From Bacillota bacterium (GTDB lineage: Bacteria > Bacillota > Clostridia > Lachnospirales > Lachnospiraceae): a stretch of DNA of 43,618 nt. A program made the translations under genes and the position numbers. The notes beneath the pieces were generated by a model, which ran no database searches, was not told the DNA's origin, and worked only from the letters and a program-made list of their open reading frames with translations. Shown piece after piece: positions 16,353 through 25,335 of this stretch. Position 1 is the stretch's first letter. Each line of letters begins with the position of its first letter. Where the stretch lies: NCBI GenBank assembly GCA_023460575.1, contig JAEWPQ010000011.1, positions 1 through 43,618 of the forward strand. The letters are read 5' to 3'.

Positions 16353-17174
16353 TTATTTCTGCACTTGTCCCAGATATTCCAGCACGTCAGTTACATTCAT
16401 ATGCAGTTTTTCCGGTATTTCCTTTCTGCCTGGCAGCACTGCCTGAAAACACTTACTGGAACTCACTTCTTTCTGGAAAACAGGTTCTTTTAATTTCAGA
16501 ATTCTGGAAAGCTCTGATTGAAAACGCATATAATTACAGGTATCCTTTGTTCCAATGTGAAATATTCCACTAAGATTTTCTTTCATAATATACGCGATCC
16601 ATTCTGCAATTTGAACATCTGATGTATAATTCATATACAAATTTGGGTAGGTAATAATTGGCGTCTTATTTTCCGTATCCTCAGTCAATTTTAATATCCT
16701 GGGACAATTTTTCCCGAAAATCTGGGGTATGCGGATAATTACACATCTTTCTTTTAATTTTTCCTGAAGCATATGTTCGCATACCATTTTAAATTTCCCA
16801 TAATCCGATTGCGAGTTTGTTTTATCTGACTCATAATGTGGTTTTTCCATTGCTGCATCAAATACATTGGAGGAAGACATGAAAATTATTTTTCCAGCTT
16901 TGTTTGTTAATAAATAATCGGCAATAATGCTATGTACCTCCAGCTGTAATTGAAAATCTCCTCTCAAACTGGAAATGATTATTTGCGGCTGTATCTGATC
17001 CAATATGCTTTTTATAGAATCAAAATCGCCAAGCTGCATCTGAAACATTTTATTTTCAGCCAGGCAGCTTTTTTTCTGTGTGTGATAGGTTCCATATACT
17101 TCATGGTTTTCTGCAAGCGTTTTCGCAATAGCCTGACCGGCATAACTACTTGCCCCTAAAATCAGAATTCTCAT
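16353..17174 (-). CDS. NAD(P)-dependent extended SDR (RmlD/epimerase-like)
   Basis: A 273-residue Rossmann protein with the nucleotide motif ILGASSYAGQAIA at residues 5-17, a central SSSNVFD segment and the catalytic-type Tyr-x3-Lys in SDYGKFK. It resembles dTDP-4-dehydrorhamnose reductases and sugar-nucleotide epimerases but is shorter, and no sugar-nucleotide genes are nearby. Its start overlaps the stop of the GNAT gene by four bases (ATGA) behind AAAGGAG, so the two are translationally coupled. Substrate unknown. Confidence 0.78.
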   Translation of the reverse strand: MRILILGASSYAGQAIAKTLAENHEVYGTYHTQKKSCLAENKMFQMQLGDFDSIKSILDQIQPQIIISSLRGDFQLQLEVHSIIADYLLTNKAGKIIFMSSSNVFDAAMEKPHYESDKTNSQSDYGKFKMVCEHMLQEKLKERCVIIRIPQIFGKNCPRILKLTEDTENKTPIITYPNLYMNYTSDVQIAEWIAYIMKENLSGIFHIGTKDTCNYMRFQSELSRILKLKEPVFQKEVSSSKCFQAVLPGRKEIPEKLHMNVTDVLEYLGQVQK

Positions 17175-17776
17175 TTACTTACTCCTTTGTTTAACTGTTT
17201 CCTTATAACAAGCCCCTGTTCCGCCTCCAGCAGCACATGAAATCCCGCTTTTTTATACATCTCAAAATGACCGCCATAATCTGATGACTGATAACTTAAT
17301 TCCTTGTACGGATATGCCTCCACAAAGTCAAATCCTTCCTGAGCCGCATCCTTACAGACACGTTCCAACAACCGCGTGGCTATCCCCTGTCTTTTCATCT
17401 CCGGAGCAATTACGAAACAGAATATGGATTTTACCTTTATGTCCGAATTGGGTTCCTCCAATGGAACGTATGCCATAAATCTCTGCCAGCTGACGCATTT
17501 CAGACAATCTGATTTGGTATTTGCGTTACACCAACCAACGATTTTATCGTCACTATAAGCAAGATAACCCTGAATGTTATTGCCTTTCACATATTGCAAG
17601 GCATATTTTCTTCTGTTTTCTGCGAATGAAAAATCTTTGCCCGCATAGTCATCATTACACCAACACGCACAATAGCACTTATTATCACTCACATTATCAT
17701 CGTGAGGTGTAATATCAAAAAAATGTATATAATCTTCTGCAAGGTCTGGTGTCAGTCTGCGTATTTCAAGAGCCAT
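17171..17776 (-). CDS. GNAT-family N-acetyltransferase
   Basis: A 201-residue protein with a GNAT fold: GYLAYSDDKIVGWCNAN (beta4 region), then VIAPEMKRQGIATRLLERV, the acetyl-CoA-binding motif A (Q/R-x-x-G-x-G/A type). The C-terminal YKKAGFHVLLEAE motif B is also present. The N-terminal DDNVSDNKCYCACWCNDDYAG is cysteine-rich and characteristic of one Clostridia GNAT subgroup. GAGGAGG precedes the start. It is the first gene of a two-gene operon with the SDR gene. Acceptor unknown. Confidence 0.85.
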   Translation of the reverse strand: MALEIRRLTPDLAEDYIHFFDITPHDDNVSDNKCYCACWCNDDYAGKDFSFAENRRKYALQYVKGNNIQGYLAYSDDKIVGWCNANTKSDCLKCVSWQRFMAYVPLEEPNSDIKVKSIFCFVIAPEMKRQGIATRLLERVCKDAAQEGFDFVEAYPYKELSYQSSDYGGHFEMYKKAGFHVLLEAEQGLVIRKQLNKGVSK

Positions 17777-17980
17777 TCAATCCCCTCCTCAATACAATTC
17801 TATATGTCAAGCTCAGAAAAATGGTTATACCAGTTGGTTCGGGTTCTTTCCCTATCATTTTACTAAGAAGAGTATACCATATCTGATAACAAACAGCCAG
17901 AAATCACAGTTAATTTAGCAACTTACCTATGGTAAATTCATGATCAGATAATGCCACAGTTACCATGCATGACATAACAG

Positions 17981-18014
17981 GGCTGGCAGAAGCATTCGTT
18001 TACTTCTGCCAGCC
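17981..18014 (-). terminator. Strong hairpin downstream of the sugar operon
   Basis: A perfect 12-bp stem GGCTGGCAGAAG / CTTCTGCCAGCC with a 10-base loop, 35 bases after the last gene of the 21.9-18.0 kb operon. It lacks a clear T tract on either strand, so it may terminate inefficiently or protect the transcript's 3' end. Apart from this hairpin I see nothing in the 17777-18048 gap. Confidence 0.65.
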
Positions 18015-18048
18015 ACCATATTTAACCCAGGCTTATCTATTGAGTTTT

Positions 18049-19101
18049 CTATAAGTATACTACACAGTTCTGCTCTGCCGAACGGAAAACAGCCTCCATG
18101 ATATGCATGACTTCCATAACCTCTTCCAGTTGAATAAGCGGCTTCGCCCCTCCATGAATGCAGGCATTAACATTGCGGTAAAAATCCCGGATATCGGAAT
18201 GTACTTCCGGCAGCGGATATTTCTTCACTGTTTCATCAGTGCGGGGAGCCATGGTCTTTGTCAAACCTGCAGCAGTTACGACCGGTACCGCATCACGTTT
18301 TTCCCAATCCGAGACCATAACAATTTCGCCGTTTAACTTCCAGTCATGGATAACGGCGGTACCATTTTCTCCCTGGATGTACCAGCGAGGCATGGAAATA
18401 AAATTACTGGTGCCTACTTCCACTAAAAATGTGAGCTGGTCATCAAATTGAAATAACGCGCGGAAGCCATCATCTACCGCTTCGTTGGTAACATTCGTTA
18501 GCTGTGCAAAAACGCTGAGAGGTTTGCGGCTGCCAAGCATCATATTCATCTGGTCCAGAAGATGCACGCCCCAGTCCAATACCATGCCGCCGCCATGTTG
18601 TTTCTGGTTACGCCAGTCTCCCGGTATTCCGCGGGAGCCATGTACGCGGCTCTCAATATTAAAAATCCTGCCCAGCGACTGCCGGTCATACAGCTGTTTT
18701 ATGATCAGATAATCCTCATCCCAGCGGCGGTTTTGGTGTACCGTGAACAATACTCCCATCTTTCTTGAATAGTCAGTCATCTGTGCCAGTTCTTCTTTGT
18801 TTAATGCCACAGGTTTTTCACAGACGACATGCTTTCCTGCACCCATGACCGCGAGTGCAACAGGTAAATGGGTATCATTTGGGGTCGCGATGGTTACTGC
18901 TTCCACTGTTATGTCATCTAGCAATTCCTGCTGCGACTCATAAACATGTATTCCGTCCGCAGCCGCAGCTTCCCTGCGGTCAGGATCAATGTCCCAGATA
19001 CCGCACAGACTGGTATCAGGTATTTCGTTAAGCATACTGGCATGCCAGCTTCCCATGCCGCCGTATCCAATCAAGGCAATATGTAGTTTTTTCTTTTCCA
19101 T
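18049..19101 (-). CDS. Gfo/Idh/MocA-family oxidoreductase (operon gene 4)
   Basis: A 350-residue dehydrogenase with an N-terminal NAD(P) site (ALIGYGGMGSWHASML), the catalytic VCEKPVALN motif and a C-terminal domain with GGGMVLDWGVHLLDQM, the usual substrate-site Asp-x3-His pattern. It is the last gene of a four-gene operon with two TIM-barrel enzymes and a second Gfo/Idh enzyme (20873). The 21-base gap upstream and the AGGAG site indicate co-transcription. I infer oxidation or re-reduction of a sugar or cyclitol carbon before or after the isomerase step. Confidence 0.9.
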   Translation of the reverse strand: MEKKKLHIALIGYGGMGSWHASMLNEIPDTSLCGIWDIDPDRREAAAADGIHVYESQQELLDDITVEAVTIATPNDTHLPVALAVMGAGKHVVCEKPVALNKEELAQMTDYSRKMGVLFTVHQNRRWDEDYLIIKQLYDRQSLGRIFNIESRVHGSRGIPGDWRNQKQHGGGMVLDWGVHLLDQMNMMLGSRKPLSVFAQLTNVTNEAVDDGFRALFQFDDQLTFLVEVGTSNFISMPRWYIQGENGTAVIHDWKLNGEIVMVSDWEKRDAVPVVTAAGLTKTMAPRTDETVKKYPLPEVHSDIRDFYRNVNACIHGGAKPLIQLEEVMEVMHIMEAVFRSAEQNCVVYL

Positions 19102-19122
19102 AATTATATATTCTCCTGACTT

Positions 19123-20088
19123 TTAGTTCCACCATGCTTGTGCAGGACGGTCGTGAATTACGATATCCTTTAAGAAGTCAATGGCTTTTTCAAGTCCCTC
19201 CTCAACGGACATGAAAGCATCTTCATGTTCAATACTGATGGCTCCGTCATAACCAACCAGCCGCAAAGCAGAGATGATTTCCTTCCATTCATCCGCATCA
19301 TGGCCCCAGCCGACGGAGCGGAATGACCAGCTGCGTTCTGATAAATCGCCATAGTTTCCGGTATCCAGTACACCATTGATCTGTGTATTGACCGCATTCA
19401 CTTTTGTATCCTTTGCATGAAAATGGTAGATTGCGCCCTTAAGTGCCTTAATAGCCTCAGCCGGACGTATTCCCTGCCAGAACAGGTGGCTGGGATCCAG
19501 GTTTGCACCGATTGCATCACCAACTGCTCTTCTTAACCGCAGCAATGTAGCAGTATTGTATACACAAAAGCCGGGATGCAGCTCCAATGCTATCTTTTTG
19601 ACACCATAATTGGCAGCCTCAGAGGCAGCTCCCTGCCAGAAAGGAATCAATACCTCATTCCATTGATAATCCAGGACATGCTGGTAATCCGTCGGCCAGG
19701 AGCACGTTACCCAGTTTGGATATTTTGCACCTTCATAGTCACCCGGGCACCCTGAAAAACTCACCACTGTATCGACTCCCAGTTTCTCTGCCAGGCGCAG
19801 GGTCCTGGTGTAATCTTCGGCAGCCAGTGCACGGATGTCTGCATTGGGATGTACATGGTTGGAGTGGCAGCTCAATGCACTGATTTCTAAATTATATTTC
19901 TTCAGCATATCCTTATAAACCGACAATTTACTCTCACTTGAAAGCAATTCCTCTGGATTGGAATGTTTGCTGCCCGGTGAGCCGCCGGTACCAATCTCCA
20001 CTGCCTGCACCCCCAGACTGCTTAAATAACGGAATGCCTCCTCTGCACTCCGGTCATATAACGGAACTGTTAATACTCCTAATTTCAT
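19123..20088 (-). CDS. Sugar phosphate isomerase/epimerase-type TIM barrel (operon gene 3)
   Basis: A 321-residue xylose-isomerase-like TIM barrel (AP endonuclease 2 fold). The four metal ligands are readable: Glu in ALELHPG, Asp in NLDPSHL, His in YHFHAKD and Glu in SIEHED. Such enzymes move a carbonyl, epimerise, or cleave 3-keto-glycosides by beta-elimination. The segment encoding the HFHAKD site is the parent of the 41-bp repeat found at 16124. AAAGGAG precedes the start. The operon context suggests it acts on a keto-sugar made by the adjacent Gfo/Idh dehydrogenases. Confidence 0.88.
   Translation of the reverse strand: MKLGVLTVPLYDRSAEEAFRYLSSLGVQAVEIGTGGSPGSKHSNPEELLSSESKLSVYKDMLKKYNLEISALSCHSNHVHPNADIRALAAEDYTRTLRLAEKLGVDTVVSFSGCPGDYEGAKYPNWVTCSWPTDYQHVLDYQWNEVLIPFWQGAASEAANYGVKKIALELHPGFCVYNTATLLRLRRAVGDAIGANLDPSHLFWQGIRPAEAIKALKGAIYHFHAKDTKVNAVNTQINGVLDTGNYGDLSERSWSFRSVGWGHDADEWKEIISALRLVGYDGAISIEHEDAFMSVEEGLEKAIDFLKDIVIHDRPAQAWWN
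19385..19425. repeat. 41-bp repeat, copy 2 (within the TIM-barrel gene)
   Basis: Same sequence as 16124-16164 with one difference, located in the metal-ligand segment of the intact isomerase-like gene. Confidence 0.9.
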
Positions 20089-20109
20089 ACGAATTCTCCT
20101 TTCAAAAAT

Positions 20110-20853
20110 CTACAGATTCATAATGTGTTTATATCCTTTTTCTATGCTTTGGTACGGAGATACAGCAAACTCCTCGTGTTCCAAAATACAGTGCTGTACT
20201 CCGGTTTCCAGTCCTTTGCATATAATTGCGTGGAAATCCAGAACACCTTCGTCTAAATCCACACACTTCCTGCTTTCAAAATCGGCCATTTGCTTTAAGT
20301 GCAGCAACCGGATACGTTTTTGTTGTTTATCCATGTATGCCAGAACATCTACACCTGCATAAGCTGCCCAATATACATCTAATTCCAATACCACCTGTGG
20401 ATCAGTCAATTGCATCAATAGATCCAGAAGAAATGTTCCGTCTTCCGTCTTTGCAAATTCATGGGCATGGTTATGATAACCAAACGTAAAACCTGCACTG
20501 CGCACAGTCTTGGCAATCGGTGCAAGCTGTTCTGCCAGAATCTCTACATCATGGATTGTTTTAAGGGGATAATAGGGCACAATAATCGTTTGTGTCCCGA
20601 TCTCACGGTTATAGCTCAGCTCCTCATCCAAATTATTGATCAGCCGTTCCAGCGGTACATGACTGCTTATGGACTTTAATCCGTTTTCTTTCAGCAAACT
20701 GTGCATCTGGCTGGCAGTCAGACCTCCATAACCGGCAAATTCCACACCGGTATAACCAAACTCCCCAACTCGTTTCAAAACACCAGGAAAATCTTCTTTT
20801 GTAAGTTCACGCAGTGAATAAAGCTGAAGACTGAACTCCTCAATCAAACTCAT
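20110..20853 (-). CDS. Sugar phosphate isomerase/epimerase-type TIM barrel (operon gene 2)
   Basis: A 247-residue xylose-isomerase-like barrel, shorter than and clearly different from the gene 3 product. Signature segments are SLQLYSLRELTKEDF at the start, TFGYHNHAHEF, LELDVYWAAYAGVD, LLHLKQM and ILEHEEF, giving the Glu-Asp-His-Glu metal site. This YHNH-type subgroup often accompanies Gfo/Idh dehydrogenases in sugar and cyclitol pathways. The ATG at 20851-20853 is chosen because GAGAGGTG precedes it; the 22 codons upstream overlap the previous gene's end. Exact reaction unknown. Confidence 0.87.
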   Translation of the reverse strand: MSLIEEFSLQLYSLRELTKEDFPGVLKRVGEFGYTGVEFAGYGGLTASQMHSLLKENGLKSISSHVPLERLINNLDEELSYNREIGTQTIIVPYYPLKTIHDVEILAEQLAPIAKTVRSAGFTFGYHNHAHEFAKTEDGTFLLDLLMQLTDPQVVLELDVYWAAYAGVDVLAYMDKQQKRIRLLHLKQMADFESRKCVDLDEGVLDFHAIICKGLETGVQHCILEHEEFAVSPYQSIEKGYKHIMNL

Positions 20854-20872
20854 AAGATAACACCTCTCTGTT

Positions 20873-21946
20873 TTATAATAGAATCTGCCGTCCTTCTCTG
20901 GCAGACTGATAAACCGCATCTAAAATCTGTGTAACGACTGCGGCCTGCTCCGGCAAGACCACTAACTCTCCATTACCAAGAATCGCATTAAAAAATGTCT
21001 GCTGTTCTAATACCTCAGGAGTGACGGCATCCCCGTCATAAAAAGCAACTCCTCCTGCTTCCAGGTTCGGCTTCAGCTCATACAAGCGGTCATTTTTGGT
21101 ACCGTTGATCGTCAGCCCATTGAGCATATCCGCACCTGCTTTGGTACCGCACAGAACTGTTTTGGCCTCATGGACATCCAGGGTGTTAAGTGCCCAGCTT
21201 GCTTCCAGGGTTATTGTGGCCCCATCCTCCATAATGATAAATCCAAAAGCACTGTCTTCCACTGTGAAATTGTCAGGTTCCCATGGTCCCCAGGCATTGG
21301 CAGGCTGTGTCTCACCATTGAGTTTATGATATATGGTACCTACCACACTTTTGGGTTTATAATTGTTCATAGTCCATAACGTCAGGTCAAGTGCATGGGT
21401 GCCAATATCGATCAACGGTCCGCCTCCCTGCTCGTATTCGTTTAAAAACACACCCCATGTCGGAACTGCCCGGCGGCGAATGGCTTTTGCTTTCGCGTAA
21501 TATATTTCGCCCAGTTCCCCGTTGGCACATTCCTGTTTTAGATAGATGCTGTCAGCGCGATAACGGTTCTGGTAACCAATGTTCAGCAGTTTACCTGTTT
21601 TCTTCGCTGCTTCCACCATTTCCATGGCCTGGTTATAATTGATAGCCATGGGTTTTTCACACATGACATGTTTGCCTGCATTCAGTGCTGCTACCGTGAT
21701 TTCACAATGGGAACGGTTGGGCGTACAAACATAAACCGCATCTAAATCCAGCTTGATGAGTTCCCGGTAATCCGTAAATACCTTAGCATCCTTTGTGCCA
21801 TATTTTTTTGCAGCTTCACAGGCACGCTCTTCAACAATATCACAAAAAGCCACAACTTCTGCCCTGCCTTCTTTACTGACAGCCGGCAGGTGCTTGCCGT
21901 TTGCAATGCCTCCGCACCCTATAATTCCTAGCTTTAATGATTTCAT
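20873..21946 (-). CDS. Gfo/Idh/MocA-family oxidoreductase (operon gene 1)
   Basis: A 357-residue NAD(P)-dependent dehydrogenase: nucleotide motif LGIIGCGGIANGKHL, catalytic MCEKPMAIN, and substrate-domain GGGPLIDIGTHALDLTLW with the Asp-x3-His pattern. It is the first gene of the four-gene operon and lies divergent from the AraC regulator. The ATG at 21944-21946 follows AAGGAAGGGG; the earlier ATG at 21970 has no good site. It is likely the enzyme that first oxidises the substrate, in partnership with one of the TIM barrels. Confidence 0.9.
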   Translation of the reverse strand: MKSLKLGIIGCGGIANGKHLPAVSKEGRAEVVAFCDIVEERACEAAKKYGTKDAKVFTDYRELIKLDLDAVYVCTPNRSHCEITVAALNAGKHVMCEKPMAINYNQAMEMVEAAKKTGKLLNIGYQNRYRADSIYLKQECANGELGEIYYAKAKAIRRRAVPTWGVFLNEYEQGGGPLIDIGTHALDLTLWTMNNYKPKSVVGTIYHKLNGETQPANAWGPWEPDNFTVEDSAFGFIIMEDGATITLEASWALNTLDVHEAKTVLCGTKAGADMLNGLTINGTKNDRLYELKPNLEAGGVAFYDGDAVTPEVLEQQTFFNAILGNGELVVLPEQAAVVTQILDAVYQSAREGRQILL

Positions 21947-21988
21947 ATACCCCTTCCTTTCATAGCCCAATGTTAATTAACTCGTTAC

Positions 21989-22014
21989 TTGTAATTTTTT
22001 ACAATTTGATTATA
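21989..22014 (-). promoter_or_regulatory. Operon promoter region with an inverted repeat
   Basis: Minus-strand TATAAT (22009-22014) is not preceded by a recognisable -35 box, which would suit an activator-dependent promoter. Directly downstream lies the perfect repeat TTGTAA-TTTT-TTACAA (21989-21994 / 21999-22004). The divergent AraC protein is the obvious candidate regulator; binding is inferred. Confidence 0.5.
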
Positions 22015-22102
22015 ATATAATAAAACAGTATTAGCTTGCCGTAATAAACATAATTTGTGCCATAATTGGCTGCATTTCTTTTCTATAAAAAGGAGGCTTG
22101 CA

Positions 22103-22984
22103 ATGATCGAACCAAAATATAATTATGAGATATCCCGGGACAGCCAGGCTAACTCTTCATCCTGGTATTCCATTAATAACAACTGCGCTCCCCATTTCCA
22201 CAGTGCTTTAGAACTGGTTTATGTACGAAACGGTACCATGGAAGCAACATTAAATGGAAAATTTTACTGTATTCAGGCTAGGGAACTGCTGTTGGTGCCA
22301 AGCTATACCGTGCACCGTTATTTAACGCCTGAATACTCGGATACCATAGTAATGACCATACCCCTTTCCTATATACCTGTCTTTCAAAAGAAACTGAAGG
22401 GAAAGACCTTTACCTTATGTCATATATTGAACAGAGTTCTGACCCAAGAGGTGGCCCGCTGTATGCGGTGCTGTTGTGACCTGCAGCGAAAAACACCTGA
22501 ATCCCTGGCTGCCAGAGGGTATATTCATGTAATTCTGGCTTTGCTGACAGAAAACATTCCCATGGAAAATACGAATACAAAGGATGACGATGCTCTGGTA
22601 CGCAATGTTCTCACTTATCTTCACAATAATTACAAAAACACATTGTCCCTAAAATCCATTGCTGAGGAATTCGGCTACAGTACCAGCCGGTTTTCTCACA
22701 TATTCAATAAACATGTAGGATGCAGTATCAGTGAATATGTTAACTCACTTCGCTGCAGGCATGTTGCAGGTCTCTTGTTAGACAGTGAGGAATCCACGAT
22801 TACAGAGGCGGCCATGAGTGCCGGATTTAACAGCATGCGCACGTTCTACCGGGCCTTTATGTGCATATTTGGCGTCAGTCCGCGCAAATATACTGAAGTA
22901 TATAAAGAAAACGATACACTGAAACATTGCCAGCAGGAATGTCTTCCCTGGAATGACAGCAAATGTCCATGTTTACTTAAGTGA
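22103..22984 (+). CDS. AraC-family transcriptional regulator with cupin sensor domain
   Basis: A 293-residue regulator. The N-terminal cupin-like sensor (PHFHSALELVYVRNGTMEAT, YTVHRYLTPEY) is followed by the C-terminal double helix-turn-helix (about residues 185-280: SLKSIAEEFGYSTSRFSHIF and ITEAAMSAGFNSMRTFYRAF, ending GVSPRKYTEVY). The ATG at 22103 follows AAGGAGG; the frame's earlier ATG at 22055 has no site. It is divergent from the four-gene operon and most likely activates it in response to the pathway sugar. The tail is unusually cysteine-rich (CQQECLPWNDSKCPC). Confidence 0.92.
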   Translation: MIEPKYNYEISRDSQANSSSWYSINNNCAPHFHSALELVYVRNGTMEATLNGKFYCIQARELLLVPSYTVHRYLTPEYSDTIVMTIPLSYIPVFQKKLKGKTFTLCHILNRVLTQEVARCMRCCCDLQRKTPESLAARGYIHVILALLTENIPMENTNTKDDDALVRNVLTYLHNNYKNTLSLKSIAEEFGYSTSRFSHIFNKHVGCSISEYVNSLRCRHVAGLLLDSEESTITEAAMSAGFNSMRTFYRAFMCIFGVSPRKYTEVYKENDTLKHCQQECLPWNDSKCPCLLK

Positions 22985-23020
22985 AGTTTACATAAGGGCA
23001 GAATCCTTGCTCTAAACAAC

Positions 23021-23069
23021 AAAAAATCAGGATTGCGGCATATTTTGCTGCCTTCAATCCTGATTTTTT
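23021..23069. terminator. Bidirectional intrinsic terminator
   Basis: A 14-bp perfect stem AAAAAATCAGGATT / AATCCTGATTTTTT (23021-23034 / 23056-23069), serving both the AraC gene and the convergent sulfite reductase gene. Confidence 0.92.
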
Positions 23070-23098
23070 AGCTCCAGCCCAAACCGCCGTAAGCTCAT

Positions 23099-24661
23099 TT
23101 ATGGAATCAGATACGGTTTTGTCAAATCCTCAAACTCTTCCCTGTATTCCTTCAAATAGTCCATAAAATTCATTCCTTTGGCATTTAATGCCTGAGAAAG
23201 ATTTACCATAAAGTCCGGAATGTCCTCTTTTTTTACTGCACCCAGGCATTTCCCCAAATGTGTGTTATTGTATGCCGCTCCCCCTATATGAAGTTCAAAT
23301 GCATCTGCCGGTGCATCAGAAATGCGTTTTTTACAGCCGGCAAAGCCAATTTCAGATACCTGGTGCCTGGAGCAGGAATTAAAACAACCGGATATGGAAA
23401 CTCCCGGCAGATAATCCGTACTTATCTTTTTTTCCATCAGTGCCCTGTTTATTTCTTTTAATAAAGTCTGGCTCTCTAAAACTCCTATCTGACAGGTTGG
23501 TACTCCCACACAGCTGACACTCATACCAATTGGAGTCACCTGATTGATCTCTTCCATTATTACAAGGAGCTTTTCTCCTTCTTCTCTGGTCAGATTACGG
23601 ATGTACATGCTTTCCGTCATACTAAGGCGTATGTCCTGTTGTTTATCCATGAGAAATGCAATTATTTCTTCAATGGCTTTTACAGGCAGCTGTCCGCATT
23701 GGGGATGAATGACTGCAGTATAGTATCCCTCTTGTTTTTGGGCTATCAGATTAGAGCTGTCTGGGTGGATATAAGAAGACTGCGGCTTGTCTGCAGGTTC
23801 ACATACCCCGGCTGCATCCACATTTATATTCAGTTCCATGGATTCTTTCACCTGGGCGAGATGCTTTTTGTAACACTCCATAAATGCTTCTTCTCCCAGC
23901 CTTTTTGGGATGTACCTCAGTCTTGCTTTTGCCTTATTCTGATAATCTCCTTCCGCCGCAAATATTCTGGTAACAGCTTCCACATGGTACAGGACCTGGC
24001 TTAAAGGAATCAGCTCGTCATACGGTAAAGCTACTGCCGGATTATTACCTAATCCGCCTGCAAGAAACATTTTAAAAAAGGGTTTTCCCTGATGCAGGAC
24101 TGACATAAAGCCCAAATCATTAATGGTACAGTTGGCAGTATCCGCTTCATTATTGGAAAAGGCTATTTTCAGTTTACGGGGCAGATGGTATTCCATGATC
24201 CGTTCCATGATATACCGGTTCACCTGCAGCGCATAGGGAGTAGGATCAAAGGCTTCTGCTTTATCCACACCGGACAGGGGGGACAGGGCAACATTCCTGG
24301 GAAAATTACCGCCTCCTCCTCTGGTATACACCCCATGGTCAATGGCAGCTTCCATGATATCACAAACAGAATCAATATCCAGGTCATGAAGCTGAATGGC
24401 CTGCCTGGTTGTAAGATGAATTCGCTGTAAACCATATTGTACGGCAAATTTATGGATTAATTTCAAATGGTCAAATGATAAGATACCGCAGGGTATTCTT
24501 AATCGAATCATAAAAGCTTCGCCGCCCCTTTGTGCATAAACCCCCATGCCTCCTGATTTTCCCTTAAACTCAGCAGCCGTAATTTCTTTATTTACAAAAT
24601 TATGGCCGGCTTCTCTGAATTTTGCTATTTCCTCTTTTAGTTTTTTATTAAAATCATTCAC
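23099..24661 (-). CDS. Siroheme sulfite/nitrite reductase, hemoprotein (ferredoxin-type)
   Basis: A 520-residue enzyme with two repeated ferredoxin-like halves (about 40-120 and 305-375) and two catalytic halves. The 4Fe-4S/siroheme ligands are present: Cys384-x5-Cys390 and Cys426-x3-Cys430 (SCVGVPTC and GCFNSC). The first half has TTRQAIQLHDL and GGGGNFPRNV, also typical. It performs six-electron reduction of sulfite to sulfide or nitrite to ammonia, with electrons from ferredoxin or a flavoprotein; which substrate is used cannot be told. An iron-sulfur flavoprotein gene lies just upstream (gap 93 bases) and may be an electron partner. Confidence 0.9.
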   Translation of the reverse strand: MNDFNKKLKEEIAKFREAGHNFVNKEITAAEFKGKSGGMGVYAQRGGEAFMIRLRIPCGILSFDHLKLIHKFAVQYGLQRIHLTTRQAIQLHDLDIDSVCDIMEAAIDHGVYTRGGGGNFPRNVALSPLSGVDKAEAFDPTPYALQVNRYIMERIMEYHLPRKLKIAFSNNEADTANCTINDLGFMSVLHQGKPFFKMFLAGGLGNNPAVALPYDELIPLSQVLYHVEAVTRIFAAEGDYQNKAKARLRYIPKRLGEEAFMECYKKHLAQVKESMELNINVDAAGVCEPADKPQSSYIHPDSSNLIAQKQEGYYTAVIHPQCGQLPVKAIEEIIAFLMDKQQDIRLSMTESMYIRNLTREEGEKLLVIMEEINQVTPIGMSVSCVGVPTCQIGVLESQTLLKEINRALMEKKISTDYLPGVSISGCFNSCSRHQVSEIGFAGCKKRISDAPADAFELHIGGAAYNNTHLGKCLGAVKKEDIPDFMVNLSQALNAKGMNFMDYLKEYREEFEDLTKPYLIP

Positions 24662-24754
24662 TGTATTTACTCCTATTAACCTATAGTTTTAATTGTTTTA
24701 TACTATAATAAATTATAAATTAAATAAAAGCAATACTTATATCTGCATTTCCGC

Positions 24755-25294
24755 CTAATATCTGCCTCCCAGTTTACGAGCCTCCTCAAGTGCTGGATTA
24801 CCGAGTATATCACCCTTTTCAGATACACCGGAGACTGTGATCATTCCCCCGTTTCTAAGGGAAAAATAGCTCAGCACCCCATGATACATGGATATCAGAG
24901 AGTCAAAAACGGTGGGTATTGTATCAGCACAAACAGCTAACAAGACGAGTTCTTTCATTTTAAACGTATTGCGTATGGGATTATGCAGCCGGTCAATTAT
25001 ACATTTCAATTGAGAACTAACCCCATAAAAATAAACAGGAGTGGCTATCACCAGAACATCTGCATCTGCAAGTTTCTCATAGATTCCCTGCATATTGTCT
25101 TTTAGGGCACAGTTATGATTGTTATCTCTGTAGCAAAAATTGCAGCCTGTACACCCGTTGACGCGTTTTCCTGATACAGAAATCACTTCAACGGTGTTTT
25201 CCTGTTTATTAACTCCATCAATAAACGTATTTGCAAGGATCTCAGTATTGCCATTTTTCCGGGGACTGCCTATTAACACTGCAATTTTTGACAT
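24755..25294 (-). CDS. NAD(P)H-dependent FMN reductase / iron-sulfur flavoprotein
   Basis: A 179-residue flavodoxin-like protein: FMN phosphate loop VLIGSPRKNGNTEIL near the start, TPVYFYGVSSQLKCIIDR in the middle, and the compact CTGCNFCYRDNNHNC cluster (Cys-x2-Cys-x2-Cys-x7-Cys). That cluster is the mark of archaeal and clostridial iron-sulfur flavoproteins (Isf), though with a slightly longer last gap. The ATG at 25292-25294 follows GGAGG by 8 bases; upstream codons of the frame overlap the CPBP gene region. Probably an electron carrier, possibly for the adjacent reductase. Confidence 0.87.
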   Translation of the reverse strand: MSKIAVLIGSPRKNGNTEILANTFIDGVNKQENTVEVISVSGKRVNGCTGCNFCYRDNNHNCALKDNMQGIYEKLADADVLVIATPVYFYGVSSQLKCIIDRLHNPIRNTFKMKELVLLAVCADTIPTVFDSLISMYHGVLSYFSLRNGGMITVSGVSEKGDILGNPALEEARKLGGRY

Positions 25295-25335
25295 TTTGTT
25301 AACCTCCATTGTATTATCTGCCCGCTTGTTTTGAG

